From assembly GCA_020435825.1 (NCBI GenBank), contig JAGQYY010000016.1, forward strand, positions 1 through 42,652: a DNA stretch of 42,652 nt. The letters run 5' to 3'. The position numbers and the translations under genes were made by a program. Origin of the DNA: Aequorivita sp. Lineage in GTDB: Bacteria; Bacteroidota; Bacteroidia; Flavobacteriales; Flavobacteriaceae. The notes below the pieces were generated by a model that did no database searches, was not told the origin of the DNA, and worked only from the letters and a program-made list of their open reading frames with translations. This document shows, one piece after another, positions 23,885 to 32,465 of the stretch; within the stretch, counting starts at the first letter, position 1; every line of letters starts with the position of its first letter.

Positions 23885-24661
23885 ATGAATTCAACTTTTA
23901 CAGTTACATTTCTCGGCACTGGAACTTCGCAGGGAATACCCGTAATTGGTAGTAAACACCCAGTTTGTTTAAGTACCGACCCTAAAGATAAACGTTTGCG
24001 GGTATCAGTTTTATTGCGTTGGGACAATTTTTCTTATGTAATTGATTGTGGGCCAGACTTCAGACAACAGATGTTGCGTGAAAATGTTTCAAAAGTTGAC
24101 GGGATCCTTTTAACCCATGAACATAGCGACCATACAGCTGGGTTGGATGATATTCGTCCATTTAATTTTTTGCAGGGCAATATGCCTTTTTACGCCCACA
24201 AACGGGTTTTTAGATCCTTGAGGGAACGATTCGCATATATTTTTGCGACAGAGAATAAATATCCGGGAGCGCCAAGTATTGAAGAAATTGAAATTGACAA
24301 GGACGCTCCATTTATTATTGGAGGAAAAAAAATAGTTCCCATTGAAGCCATGCATGATACCCTTCCTGTTTTAGGCTTTAGGGTAGAGGGCTTTACGTAT
24401 TTGACTGATGTAAAAACCATTTCAGAAGAAGAAATTGAAAAAGTGAAGGGCACAAAGGTTTTAGTTATAAATGCCCTTCGGGAAGAACCGCATTATTCAC
24501 ATTTTAATATCTCGGAAGCACTTGATTTTGTTGAAAAGGTGAAGCCAGAAAAAATATATTTCACACACATTAGCCACCTTATGGGCTTTCACCAAGAGGT
24601 TGAAAAAAAACTTCCAAGACATGTCCATTTGGCTTATGACACACTTACTTTAACTATTTGA
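23885..24661 (+). CDS. MBL-fold hydrolase, PhnP-like
   Basis: 258 residues. Metal-binding THEHSDHTAGLDDIRPF (about 77) is the HxHxDH motif of metallo-beta-lactamase-fold hydrolases. Further ligands are His at MHDTLP (about 157), Asp in YLTDVK (about 179) and His in FTHISHLMG (about 228). The start, FLGTGTSQGIPVIG, is typical of the PhnP/phosphoribosyl cyclic phosphodiesterase group. No phn operon is present, so in this genome it more likely acts on another cyclic phosphodiester. The stop codon (TGA) lies 2 bases before the next ATG. Confidence 0.88.
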   Translation: MNSTFTVTFLGTGTSQGIPVIGSKHPVCLSTDPKDKRLRVSVLLRWDNFSYVIDCGPDFRQQMLRENVSKVDGILLTHEHSDHTAGLDDIRPFNFLQGNMPFYAHKRVFRSLRERFAYIFATENKYPGAPSIEEIEIDKDAPFIIGGKKIVPIEAMHDTLPVLGFRVEGFTYLTDVKTISEEEIEKVKGTKVLVINALREEPHYSHFNISEALDFVEKVKPEKIYFTHISHLMGFHQEVEKKLPRHVHLAYDTLTLTI

Positions 24662-24663
24662 TT

Positions 24664-25158
24664 ATGAAGAATAAAATTTTCATGTATTTATTTTTTTTCG
24701 CACTGCTTTTCATTTTTTATCAATATATGAATGAAAAGAAAATTTTTGAATCACAAGATGCCAGAATAGAAAAACTTGAAGCAAATATTAAAGCAGGGAA
24801 TAGTTCTGTTGACAGTTTGCAGAACCAGGTTCGCGATTTAAATTATTTTACTCTTTTGGGAAATGACAATGCAATGACCTATTTAGAAAAAATGGGCTTT
24901 GAAGCAGCAGATGTTGAAGCGATGGTCTCTGACCAAATCTATGATTTCAACTTACAAAAAGGCAATAATCCATTGGTCCCTTTTGAAGGAATGAACGGCA
25001 ATATGAAAATAAACAAATTGAAATTTTTGAACCATAAGTGGATACAAGCAGATTTTACCGATGGAAAATATTGGGGCGAAATGATTTTGGAATATTACTT
25101 TAATGAAAAGAAAGAACTTGAATTAACTCCAATTGCTTCACTTCTTTATCCAAACTGA
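24664..25158 (+). CDS. Membrane-anchored coiled-coil protein, unknown function
   Basis: 164 residues from the ATG at 24664. The alternative TTG at 24658 would overlap the stop of the previous gene. N-terminal membrane anchor IFMYLFFFALLFIFYQYM (about 5-22), then a predicted coiled coil (DARIEKLEANIKAGNSSVDSLQNQVRDL, about 34-61). A soluble domain with LKFLNHKWIQADFTDGKYWG (about 118) follows. It is in an operon with the PhnP-like gene. No family recognised. Confidence 0.75.
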   Translation: MKNKIFMYLFFFALLFIFYQYMNEKKIFESQDARIEKLEANIKAGNSSVDSLQNQVRDLNYFTLLGNDNAMTYLEKMGFEAADVEAMVSDQIYDFNLQKGNNPLVPFEGMNGNMKINKLKFLNHKWIQADFTDGKYWGEMILEYYFNEKKELELTPIASLLYPN

Positions 25159-25181
25159 GTTACTGAACCTTGTCCTAATTA

Positions 25182-25838
25182 TCATTGGTTTTCTAACCAG
25201 TTTTTTAATTCATAAAAATTCTGCGGCGCCACACCGTGACCAACAGGAAATTCCGAATACGTACAATCAATATTCAGATTTTTAAGAAATGGTTGGGTTT
25301 TTCTAGCCCACTCCACAGGAATTACTTGATCTACATTTCCGTGGGATGTATAAACTTTAAGCTTGCTGAAATCATTTTTGGCATAGCCTTCTTTTAAAAT
25401 ATCTATGTTAATGTAACCACTTAAGCCTATTACATTCTTAACTTTTTCAGGATAGCTCAAAGCAACGGCGAAGCTTAAAATTGTGCCTTGGCTGAAACCA
25501 AGCAGCGTAATATTATTTTTGTCAACTTTATATTTTTCAATCACTTCGTCAATACATTTCGAAACCAATTCCCGCGAGGCGATTGCTTGTTCATCATCAC
25601 TAAACTTTCCTTGCGAATTTTCAAAATAGATGTTATACCAAGCATTTCCGTATGGCTCCAATCTAATAGGCGCTTTAAGTGAAAAAATTGCATATTTTTC
25701 CGGTAATTCATTAGCGAAGGAAAACAAATCGTTTTCATCGCTGCCAAACCCGTGGAGCATGATAATGGCTGGTGGATTTTCCGAAGAGTTATAAGCGGGT
25801 CTGTAATTGTGTTCTAAAAGTAGCGTCTGTTTTTCCAT
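25182..25838 (-). CDS. Alpha/beta hydrolase, carboxylesterase/phospholipase type
   Basis: 218 residues. Nucleophile serine in GFSQGT (about 117), oxyanion region MLHGFGSDENDLF near 28, and histidine in FPVGHGVAP (about 200); the acid is in HGNVDQVIP (about 170). This is the carboxylesterase/acyl-protein-thioesterase fold. No signal peptide. It is separated from the DUF4870 gene upstream by a nested hairpin terminator. Its 3' end overlaps a weak hairpin with a T6 tract on the plus strand (25186-25206) that may end the opposite gene. Confidence 0.9.
   Translation of the reverse strand: MEKQTLLLEHNYRPAYNSSENPPAIIMLHGFGSDENDLFSFANELPEKYAIFSLKAPIRLEPYGNAWYNIYFENSQGKFSDDEQAIASRELVSKCIDEVIEKYKVDKNNITLLGFSQGTILSFAVALSYPEKVKNVIGLSGYINIDILKEGYAKNDFSKLKVYTSHGNVDQVIPVEWARKTQPFLKNLNIDCTYSEFPVGHGVAPQNFYELKNWLENQ
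25186..25206 (+). terminator. Weak terminator of the coiled-coil protein gene
   Basis: TGGTT-TTCT-AACCA, 5 bp, then G and six T. It lies 27 bases after the plus-strand stop and inside the 3' end of the opposite esterase gene. Confidence 0.4.
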
Positions 25839-25856
25839 AGCTTGTAAAAATAAACA

Positions 25857-25895
25857 AGACCTTTTAAACTGAAGGTCTTTCAGCTTAAAAGGTCT
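25857..25895 (-). terminator. Nested hairpin terminator between DUF4870 and esterase genes
   Basis: Outer stem of 11 perfect bp (25857-25867 with 25885-25895), one mismatch, then an inner 5-bp stem (25869-25873 with 25879-25883). On the minus strand it is followed by TGTTTATTTTTA. The AGGTCT hexamer or its complement appears three times within it. Confidence 0.7.
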
Positions 25896-25915
25896 CTGTT
25901 GAATATTGTTAAGAT

Positions 25916-26239
25916 CTAAATTCCCTTAAACCATTCTTGAAATTGCTCGCCGAGAACCGGAACGGGTTTCATTTCGCCCTGCACTGCACTTATCAAACCA
26001 AGGAGCCAAAATACAAAAATAGCAAGTTGAACGATCCAACTGAGTAATGATATGCCAACAAAACTTATTATAATACTTAAAATTACTCCCACACACATAA
26101 TCCCCAGTGATTGGCGTACGTGATAAGAGCCTAAAGCTGTTTTGTTTCCGTTATTCATTACAAGGGCGATAATCCAACCGATAAGCGTAATGTAGGCAAT
26201 GATGGCAACCGTTTTGCCGTTGTCTGTAGTTGTTTCCAT
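25916..26239 (-). CDS. DUF4870 (Tic20-like) membrane protein 1
   Basis: 107 residues with three membrane helices: about 11-29 (VAIIAYITLIGWIIALVMN), 47-66, and 70-88. The family motif is GSYHVRQSLGIM at about residue 37. Role unknown; DUF4870 proteins are small inner-membrane proteins related in topology to Tic20. It is a paralogue of the gene just upstream, sharing layout and the C-terminal QEWFKGI / QVWFTFLN pattern, so the pair is a tandem duplication. It has a gap of 50 bases to that gene and a possible -7 box (TATCTTTA). Confidence 0.82.
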   Translation of the reverse strand: METTTDNGKTVAIIAYITLIGWIIALVMNNGNKTALGSYHVRQSLGIMCVGVILSIIISFVGISLLSWIVQLAIFVFWLLGLISAVQGEMKPVPVLGEQFQEWFKGI

Positions 26240-26289
26240 TTTTTTTGAAATTAGGTTAGTTTATTGATAGGCTAAAGATAGCTATTACT

Positions 26290-26613
26290 TTAATTCAAAA
26301 AGGTAAACCACACCTGAAATTTTTTACTTAAGAATGGAATGCCCTTTTCTTTATTGAAATAAGCCATAGCCCAACAATATAACCAAAGCAAGAAGCAAAT
26401 ACCCCATAGAATATCACCGATGGTAACATCAACATGCGATTGAACAATAAGCGAAACAATAAACAGAATAAACAAACCGAACATATTCTTTATATGCCAA
26501 GTAGCGAATTCATGATTTTCTTCTTTATTCAAAAAAAAGGCGATCATAAAACCTACAAATGGAGCATAGGCAACTAAAGCTGAGTTTTTTCCCAAGGGAG
26601 GATTGGTATTCAT
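26290..26613 (-). CDS. DUF4870 (Tic20-like) membrane protein 2
   Basis: 107 residues, three hydrophobic helices, and the family motif ATWHIKNMFGLF near residue 38. The ATG overlaps the stop of the dihydroorotase-like gene by one base (TAATG), so it is translationally coupled to it. It is a paralogue of the following gene. Function unknown. Confidence 0.82.
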   Translation of the reverse strand: MNTNPPLGKNSALVAYAPFVGFMIAFFLNKEENHEFATWHIKNMFGLFILFIVSLIVQSHVDVTIGDILWGICFLLWLYCWAMAYFNKEKGIPFLSKKFQVWFTFLN

Positions 26614-27869
26614 TATTTATTAAGCTCCAATTTGTTATTTGAAAGTATTCCGTAAGGTCTTCCTTTTAGTTTCATGCCCAATAAAGCAGTGTTTTTTGAA
26701 GTAGAAATAATGTCTTTTTCAGAAAACTCCCAGTTTTCATCAGGATTAAAAAGGGTAAGTTCAGCTCTGTTTCCTTCTTCAATTTTTTCTGAAGGAATTC
26801 CGAAAGTATTTTTTAAACCGGTAAGTGCTCTAACGGCTTCTTCAATGCCCAATACGGTATTTAAAGATCCAAAACATCCTTCAAGCCCAATGCTCCCAAA
26901 AAGTGCGTGCTCAAACTCCGTTTTTTTATGTTCTATATCTATTGGGTTGTGGTCACTGGTTGCGCCGTCTATAGTTCCGTCTTTCAAGCCTTTCAGTAAA
27001 GCTTTGGTATCTTCCTTTGTCCGCAATGGTGGAAGTAATTTGTAATTCGTGTCAAAACATTCCAAAACATCATCTGTCAATATTAGATTGAAAATGGCCA
27101 CGCTACAAGTGATGTTTAATCCTTTCTTTTTGGCATCTTTAATAAGTTCAACAGATTTTTTAGTCGAAATGGTCGGGATGTGAAGTTTTCCGCCTGTATA
27201 TTCCAAAATATACAAGTCACGGATTATTTGAAGTTCTTCAGAAAGTGCAGGAATCCCTTTCAATCCCAATCGCGTGCTGGTTGCTTCTTCATTCACCATT
27301 CCATATTTAGCGACTGATTTTTCAAAAGGAAATGATTGCACCAAGCCATCAAAATTTTGGGTGTATTGCAATGCAATTTTCAAGAGGTTGGCGTTAGCAA
27401 TTGGGTTTTTGTAATCATAAAAAGAGATCGCACCTTCATTCTGCATATCATACAGTTCTGCCAAATCTGTCCCTTTACTGCCAACCGTTAATGCGCCAAT
27501 AGGGTAGAGACTAACAGCATTCCCATCGGCTTTGCTTTTCAAAAATTTGATTTGTCCTTTGTTATCGGTTACAGGAAAACTGTTCGCATTTACCGCAACA
27601 CTTGTGAAACCACTATAGGCTGCCGTTTTTAAACCATTTTGGATGGTTTCCCGTTCTTCAAAACCGGGCTCCCCAAAAGAAACGCTACAATCAAACCAAC
27701 CTTGCGAAATGTGAAGATTTTTTAGTGAAACTTCCTTTATTTTTTCTGAAGATGGAATAGTCCCGGCAATCTTTGAAATTTTACCATTTTCAATTAAAAC
27801 ATCCCGTTTCTTTAAGTGGTGCTTACTGGAAGCATCAACAATGGTGGCGGATTTCAGTAATAGCTTCAT
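26613..27869 (-). CDS. Dihydroorotase homologue lacking metal ligands (PyrX-like)
   Basis: 418 residues of the class I dihydroorotase/amidohydrolase family. The active form needs DxHxHxREPG; here residues 60-69 read DCSVSFGEPG, so both His ligands and the substrate Arg are replaced (Ser62, Ser64, Gly66). The next His (HxED) reads QSFPFEKS, and the HVST and PHHL positions are IPTIST and IFNL. The late Asp region (ATSDHNPIDI) is kept in part. It therefore cannot be an ordinary zinc dihydroorotase. It resembles noncatalytic PyrC' proteins that support aspartate carbamoyltransferase in Pseudomonas. ATG overlaps the BatA stop (ATGA), in an operon with BatA and the DUF4870 genes. Annotation as simple dihydroorotase would mislead. 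Confidence 0.85.
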   Translation of the reverse strand: MKLLLKSATIVDASSKHHLKKRDVLIENGKISKIAGTIPSSEKIKEVSLKNLHISQGWFDCSVSFGEPGFEERETIQNGLKTAAYSGFTSVAVNANSFPVTDNKGQIKFLKSKADGNAVSLYPIGALTVGSKGTDLAELYDMQNEGAISFYDYKNPIANANLLKIALQYTQNFDGLVQSFPFEKSVAKYGMVNEEATSTRLGLKGIPALSEELQIIRDLYILEYTGGKLHIPTISTKKSVELIKDAKKKGLNITCSVAIFNLILTDDVLECFDTNYKLLPPLRTKEDTKALLKGLKDGTIDGATSDHNPIDIEHKKTEFEHALFGSIGLEGCFGSLNTVLGIEEAVRALTGLKNTFGIPSEKIEEGNRAELTLFNPDENWEFSEKDIISTSKNTALLGMKLKGRPYGILSNNKLELNK

Positions 27870-29803
27870 TTGTAGAATTTTAAGATAAGCATTTCAAAAA
27901 GTAAAAAGAGCAATGCAAAAATAGCAAACCATTTCCAGAAATTGTTAATTGAATTGGCTTCATTAATTGAATCAAAAAGGGCATCAATGGTTTTATAAAC
28001 TTTTGCGCCTATCCAGTCTTCAGGATTCAAATATTGCAACTGGCTTTCATTTCGGGCGTAATTGTAGCTTATATTTTCCAAAAAATCGTTTTCCTCAACA
28101 ATTTGATAGTTGCCTGCTTTGTTGGGTTCTTCCGTGGTTGTCATCAAAACAAAATTGGCTTTGGTTTGTTGAAGCGGAATGAATTGAGCAGTACTATCCT
28201 TTATTGTTAGAATTTCATCAGCACCCAATTTTACTGGAACTGCGATTGAATTTTGCTCCCCAATCGTATAGTACAATTTCGGCAAAGGCAAACTTTGCAA
28301 AGCCATATTGTAAATGGTTGGCACCACTAAAGGCGAATTCTGAAAGTTTGAATTCTCTTTATTTATTGCCGCAGTGAATAGATAAGTTTTGTTTTTCTGA
28401 AGTAAAAAAGGTTGGGTGTCCTCAAAACCTATTGCAGATGTTGCGGTTGTTGAAATATCATAAAAGGAATTGACTTTTGGATATTGAAAATTTGCAACTT
28501 CCTTTTCAAAAACATCTTTAAATAATGGATGCGAGAAAACGATTTTCGTAATCTTTTTTTCCTGAACCCTTTCAGAAGTGAACGTTCCCAAAGACATTGT
28601 TTGAAGAAAGTTGTTGTAGCTGCTCAAATCTACTTCTGAAGCTGGGATAACAAGCACACTTCCGCCTTCATCGCTAAATGATTTTAGAGCCGTGGCCAGC
28701 GAAGCCGGAATTTCTTTCAACTCATTCAATACAATAAAGTTTTGGTCGGGAATTTCATTGTAGTTCAGCATTTTGAAGGTTTGCTGTGTAAATAGAAATT
28801 CCTCTTTTTCAAAAAGCCGTTGGAGAAAATCGCCATCGGTTTCATTTATTGCTAAAATCTTAATTTTTCCTGGTTTGTTAATGCTGAAAAATAATGAATT
28901 GTCAAACGGAAGATTGGGGTCGTTTAGTTGTAGTTTCCCAATAAATTCTTCAGAATTATCGATGTCGAAAATTACAGATCCTCTTGTGTTCTTTGAAAAG
29001 TCCAGTGCTGTTTTGGCAATTAATTTTTCACTATTGAAAAGGGAAATTGGCACATTGGAAATTTCATTGCCGTTCTGAGCTTGTTGAAGTGTTGAAACCT
29101 TCACTTTCAACTGCGTGGTAGAGGCGTTTTTTGAAGCGATAAACACACTGTCAATTGAAATATTTGAAGTTTTCACTGGCTTTAGTTGCACAGCTTCCAA
29201 AATTATATAGTCAGGAATCTCCGGAAAAGCTTCTTTTTGTTGAAAATCTGAAATATAGACCAATTGCTTCAACACATCTTTTTCATTGGAGAAAAGCTGA
29301 GATGCCTTTAATAATACTTGGCTTGGGGTTAATTGATTTTGAAAGTATTCCACAGAAAGCACTTCATTTTTAATATCCTGAGGTGAAGCATTTTTCCGTT
29401 CATAATTATTTGTGAACCAGCTTAATTTTTCAGTTCCACCAATTTTATCAAACAAATCCTGTAAGGCTCGCTCCAGTATTGGTCCTTTTTGGCCTTTGGC
29501 TTGCATACTGAACGAATTATCAATATAGACTACAGTTTCTTTTTTGGAGTTTAAAGTTGTTTTTAAAGCTGTGAAAGGTTGTGCAAAAGCAATGATAATG
29601 CAAGCCAGTGCCAACAAGCGCATCAATAAGGTGAGCCATTTTTTTAGCTGCGAACTTTTTCGGGTTTGAATGGTCACTTTTTTAAGAAAAGCAACATTGG
29701 TAAAATCTACTTTTTGAAAACGCCGAAGTTGAAAAAGATGAATAAATATTGGGATGAGCAGTAGGAAAAGGGCGTAAAGAATTTCTGGGTTTTTAAACTG
29801 CAT
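27866..29803 (-). CDS. BatA-domain membrane protein with von Willebrand-like domain
   Basis: 645 residues from MQFKNPEILYALFL (ATG at 29803). The longer frame extends into the kinase gene and has no sense. Two N-terminal membrane helices (about 7-24 and 58-76) flank the BatA domain, with LFQLRRFQKVDFTNVAFLKK between them. VVYIDNSFSM near 95 has a DxSxS metal-ion-dependent adhesion pattern, so part is VWA-like. The C-terminus has one more helix (FAIFALLFLLFEMLILKFYK). Bat proteins are linked to aerotolerance in Bacteroides. The rest of the bat locus (MoxR, BatB and so on) is not here, so this is a stand-alone copy. Its stop overlaps the next gene by 4 bases. Confidence 0.88.
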   Translation of the reverse strand: MQFKNPEILYALFLLLIPIFIHLFQLRRFQKVDFTNVAFLKKVTIQTRKSSQLKKWLTLLMRLLALACIIIAFAQPFTALKTTLNSKKETVVYIDNSFSMQAKGQKGPILERALQDLFDKIGGTEKLSWFTNNYERKNASPQDIKNEVLSVEYFQNQLTPSQVLLKASQLFSNEKDVLKQLVYISDFQQKEAFPEIPDYIILEAVQLKPVKTSNISIDSVFIASKNASTTQLKVKVSTLQQAQNGNEISNVPISLFNSEKLIAKTALDFSKNTRGSVIFDIDNSEEFIGKLQLNDPNLPFDNSLFFSINKPGKIKILAINETDGDFLQRLFEKEEFLFTQQTFKMLNYNEIPDQNFIVLNELKEIPASLATALKSFSDEGGSVLVIPASEVDLSSYNNFLQTMSLGTFTSERVQEKKITKIVFSHPLFKDVFEKEVANFQYPKVNSFYDISTTATSAIGFEDTQPFLLQKNKTYLFTAAINKENSNFQNSPLVVPTIYNMALQSLPLPKLYYTIGEQNSIAVPVKLGADEILTIKDSTAQFIPLQQTKANFVLMTTTEEPNKAGNYQIVEENDFLENISYNYARNESQLQYLNPEDWIGAKVYKTIDALFDSINEANSINNFWKWFAIFALLFLLFEMLILKFYK

Positions 29804-29849
29804 TCCTAATAAATATTGCCCAAAGATAAAAAATGGAACGTAATTAAAG

Positions 29850-31046
29850 CTATTTCTGAATGGTAAACGTGAAGATACTTCCTTTTCCGGGTTCTGATTC
29901 CAAAAAAATAGTTCCACCAAGCTTTGAAACCAAACTTTTTACTGTCGCCAAACCAATACCTGTACCTTCTTTGCTATCTCTGTCCTTTATACCTGAGGTT
30001 TTAAAAAGTGTAAATATTTCTTCCTGTACGTCAAGGTCAATCCCCATTCCGTTGTCTTTGATTGAAAATTTGTAAAAATCAGGCCCTTCACTGTATGTTA
30101 TAGACACCAATCTTTGTTGGTTCAAATTATATTTTAAACTATTATCAACCAAATTGAGGAAAATCTGGGAGAGTGCTGCCTTATTCACATTTTTCAACAC
30201 ACCCTCGGTCGGAAACTTAAAAACAATGTCGTCTGTCATTAAAATCTCATTTATTTCTTCAAATAGTTTTTTTAACTCAACGTTCTTCTTTTGGGCATCT
30301 ATCAATTCATCAGCTTTGTAAAATTTTAAAATACCGTTAATGTATTTTTTTAATGTGGAAGATGATTCTTCAATGTAATTGAGATATATATTTGAATCCT
30401 TGGAGAGGTTTTGAATATTTTCTTCGCGAAGCAAGCGGGTAAGCGAAGTAATGTTTGCCAATGGAGATTTCAAGTCGTGTGAGACCACGTGGGAAAATTT
30501 CACTAATCTTTCATTACGCTGCTGCAATTCTTTTTGAAACTCTGTCAATAATTTATTTTTTTTCTGAAGTTCAAAAAGAATAACTACCTGTTTTGCCAAG
30601 GCTTTCAGAGATGTAATTTGAACCTTGCTGAGTTTTCTAGGTTTGTCATCAAAAACACAAAGCGATCCAAGTTTGAATCCGTTGTTGCTAACAAGAGGAA
30701 CACCTGCATAAAATATGGCTTTCATTTCCGTAACTAAGGGATTGTCCTTAAAGCGCTCATCTTTTGTAGAGTCCTCAACAATGAAAATTTCTTCTTCCTG
30801 CAAAATAGCGTGTCCGCAAAATGAAATGTTTCTGGGAGATTGGTTAAAATCAAGCCCAAAATGCGATTTATAAAAATTTCGATCGCTGTCCAGAAGGGTT
30901 ATCAATGAAATGGGTACTTCACAAATTGCCGCAATAAGCGCAGTAATATTATCAAAATCGTTTTCGGAAAGGGTATCGATTAAATTGTATTTCTTTAATT
31001 CGGCAATCCGCTCTTTTTCATTGTTGGGGAATTTCGGGAAAATCAT
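29850..31046 (-). CDS. GAF-domain sensor histidine kinase 1
   Basis: 398 residues. N-terminal GAF domain (about 20-165, FCGHAILQEEEIFIVEDS, GVPLVSNNGFKLGSLCVFDD). A coiled coil then leads to the HisKA phosphoacceptor His in FSHVVSHDLKSPLANI (about 190), and the HATPase domain has NLVDNSLKYN (N box), DNGMGI (G1) and GTGIGLATVKSLV (G2). No membrane span, so a soluble sensor. No response regulator is adjacent. It is a paralogue of the next kinase gene along its whole length. Confidence 0.95.
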   Translation of the reverse strand: MIFPKFPNNEKERIAELKKYNLIDTLSENDFDNITALIAAICEVPISLITLLDSDRNFYKSHFGLDFNQSPRNISFCGHAILQEEEIFIVEDSTKDERFKDNPLVTEMKAIFYAGVPLVSNNGFKLGSLCVFDDKPRKLSKVQITSLKALAKQVVILFELQKKNKLLTEFQKELQQRNERLVKFSHVVSHDLKSPLANITSLTRLLREENIQNLSKDSNIYLNYIEESSSTLKKYINGILKFYKADELIDAQKKNVELKKLFEEINEILMTDDIVFKFPTEGVLKNVNKAALSQIFLNLVDNSLKYNLNQQRLVSITYSEGPDFYKFSIKDNGMGIDLDVQEEIFTLFKTSGIKDRDSKEGTGIGLATVKSLVSKLGGTIFLESEPGKGSIFTFTIQK

Positions 31047-31128
31047 AAAAATATTTCAATGAGTATTTTTTATTCGCATAAATATAGTTGGATATAACTT
31101 ATTTTTGAATAAATTAAAAGGATTTGAA

Positions 31129-32340
31129 CTAAAAGGCGTTAGCTTTTTTAATGTTAAATTGAAAAGAGGTCCCTTTCCCCATTTCTGAAGAAATTTCTAT
31201 TTTCCCACCGAGCTTTGTTACAAGTTTTTTAACTGTGGATAGCCCAATGCCATTGCCTTTCTTTCCATTTCTGTCAAGTTTGCCCGTGGTAACAAACAGA
31301 TCAAATATATTTGAAAGTTTGTTTTTTGGAATTCCCATACCGTTATCAGAAATTGAAAAATGATAAAACCCGTTTTTTTCGGTGCATTCAATGTCTATTT
31401 TTATTCTTTCCTTATCGTTGTATTTTAAACTGTTGCCAACAAGATTAAGAATAATTTGCTCCAAGGCTGCTCTATTGGCCTGCATTTCAATATTTTTTTC
31501 CGGAAGATTTATTTCACAATCAATATTGATGTTCAACAATTCAATTATTTCTTCCAAAAGGTCATTGCTGTCAAAAACCTCGGCGTTTAAGGAAGCTGTC
31601 TTGTCACTTTCATAATGTTCCAGAAGTCCTGTAATATACTCGCTCAATGTAAATGAAGATTGCTTTATATAATCCAAATATTCTTGTCCCTGTTTGTCTA
31701 AGTGATGACCGTATTTACTGCGAAGCATATCTGAAGTTATAATCATATTTGCCAGCGGCATTTTCATATCGTGAGAAACAATTCCCGCAAAGTTTTTAAG
31801 TTCTTCATTTTTTTCTTTCAACTCCTGCTGTACCGCCAATAAGGTTCTGTTGCGTTTTCTTGCTTCAAAAAGATTCACAACTTGATAAGCCATTGAAATG
31901 AGTGCCTTTTTCTGTGATTTTGAAAGTACTCTGGGCTTGGTGTCAAAAACGCAAAGTGTCCCCAACGGATAGCCATCAGAGTTAATTAACCGAACCCCTG
32001 CGTAAAAAATAGCGTTCATGTCCTTTACGAGCGGATTATCCATAAAACGAGGGTCTTTTCTAGCGTCTTCAACAATAAAGATGTTTGATTCTTCCAGAAT
32101 GGCATGTCCACAAAAAGAAGTGTTGCGCGGCGATTCGTTAAAATTTAAACCATAGTACGATTTTAAGAAGTTCCTGTCAGCATCAAGCAAAGTCACCAAA
32201 GAAATGGGAACATCACAAATGCTTGCCGTCAATGCGGTTATATTGTCAAAATCCTTTTCTGGCAAGGTGTCCAACAAATGATAGGAACGTACAGCGGCCA
32301 AGCGCTGCTCTTCATCAACAGGAAATTGTGGAGTTATCAA
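31129..32340 (-). CDS. GAF-domain sensor histidine kinase 2
   Basis: 403 residues with the same architecture: GAF (FCGHAILEESNIFIVEDARK), phosphoacceptor in GIVSHDMKMPLANM, N box NLVGNSLKYN, G2 GNGIGLSTVKKLV. The start codon is a TTG at 32340-32338 that aligns with the ATG of its paralogue (MITPQFPVDEEQRLAAVRSY against MIFPKFPNNEKERIAELKKY), and the nearby ATG is out of frame. Soluble, orphan of a response regulator. Tandem duplication with gene 1 across an 82-base gap. Confidence 0.94.
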   Translation of the reverse strand: MITPQFPVDEEQRLAAVRSYHLLDTLPEKDFDNITALTASICDVPISLVTLLDADRNFLKSYYGLNFNESPRNTSFCGHAILEESNIFIVEDARKDPRFMDNPLVKDMNAIFYAGVRLINSDGYPLGTLCVFDTKPRVLSKSQKKALISMAYQVVNLFEARKRNRTLLAVQQELKEKNEELKNFAGIVSHDMKMPLANMIITSDMLRSKYGHHLDKQGQEYLDYIKQSSFTLSEYITGLLEHYESDKTASLNAEVFDSNDLLEEIIELLNINIDCEINLPEKNIEMQANRAALEQIILNLVGNSLKYNDKERIKIDIECTEKNGFYHFSISDNGMGIPKNKLSNIFDLFVTTGKLDRNGKKGNGIGLSTVKKLVTKLGGKIEISSEMGKGTSFQFNIKKANAF

Positions 32341-32465
32341 GGTTTATTTTTCATTATCTTAAACCCGAGAAAAAGCTGGTATTTAAGGATTAAACGTAAA
32401 TGTACAATATTTTATAATCCGTTGAGAAAAGGATAAAAATAATGTGAAATGTATTAACATTTAAA

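Noticed and set aside
29804..29920. 39 extra N-terminal residues of the BatA-type protein
   Set aside because: They overlap the kinase gene end, and the BatA N-terminal helix starts right after the ATG at 29803.
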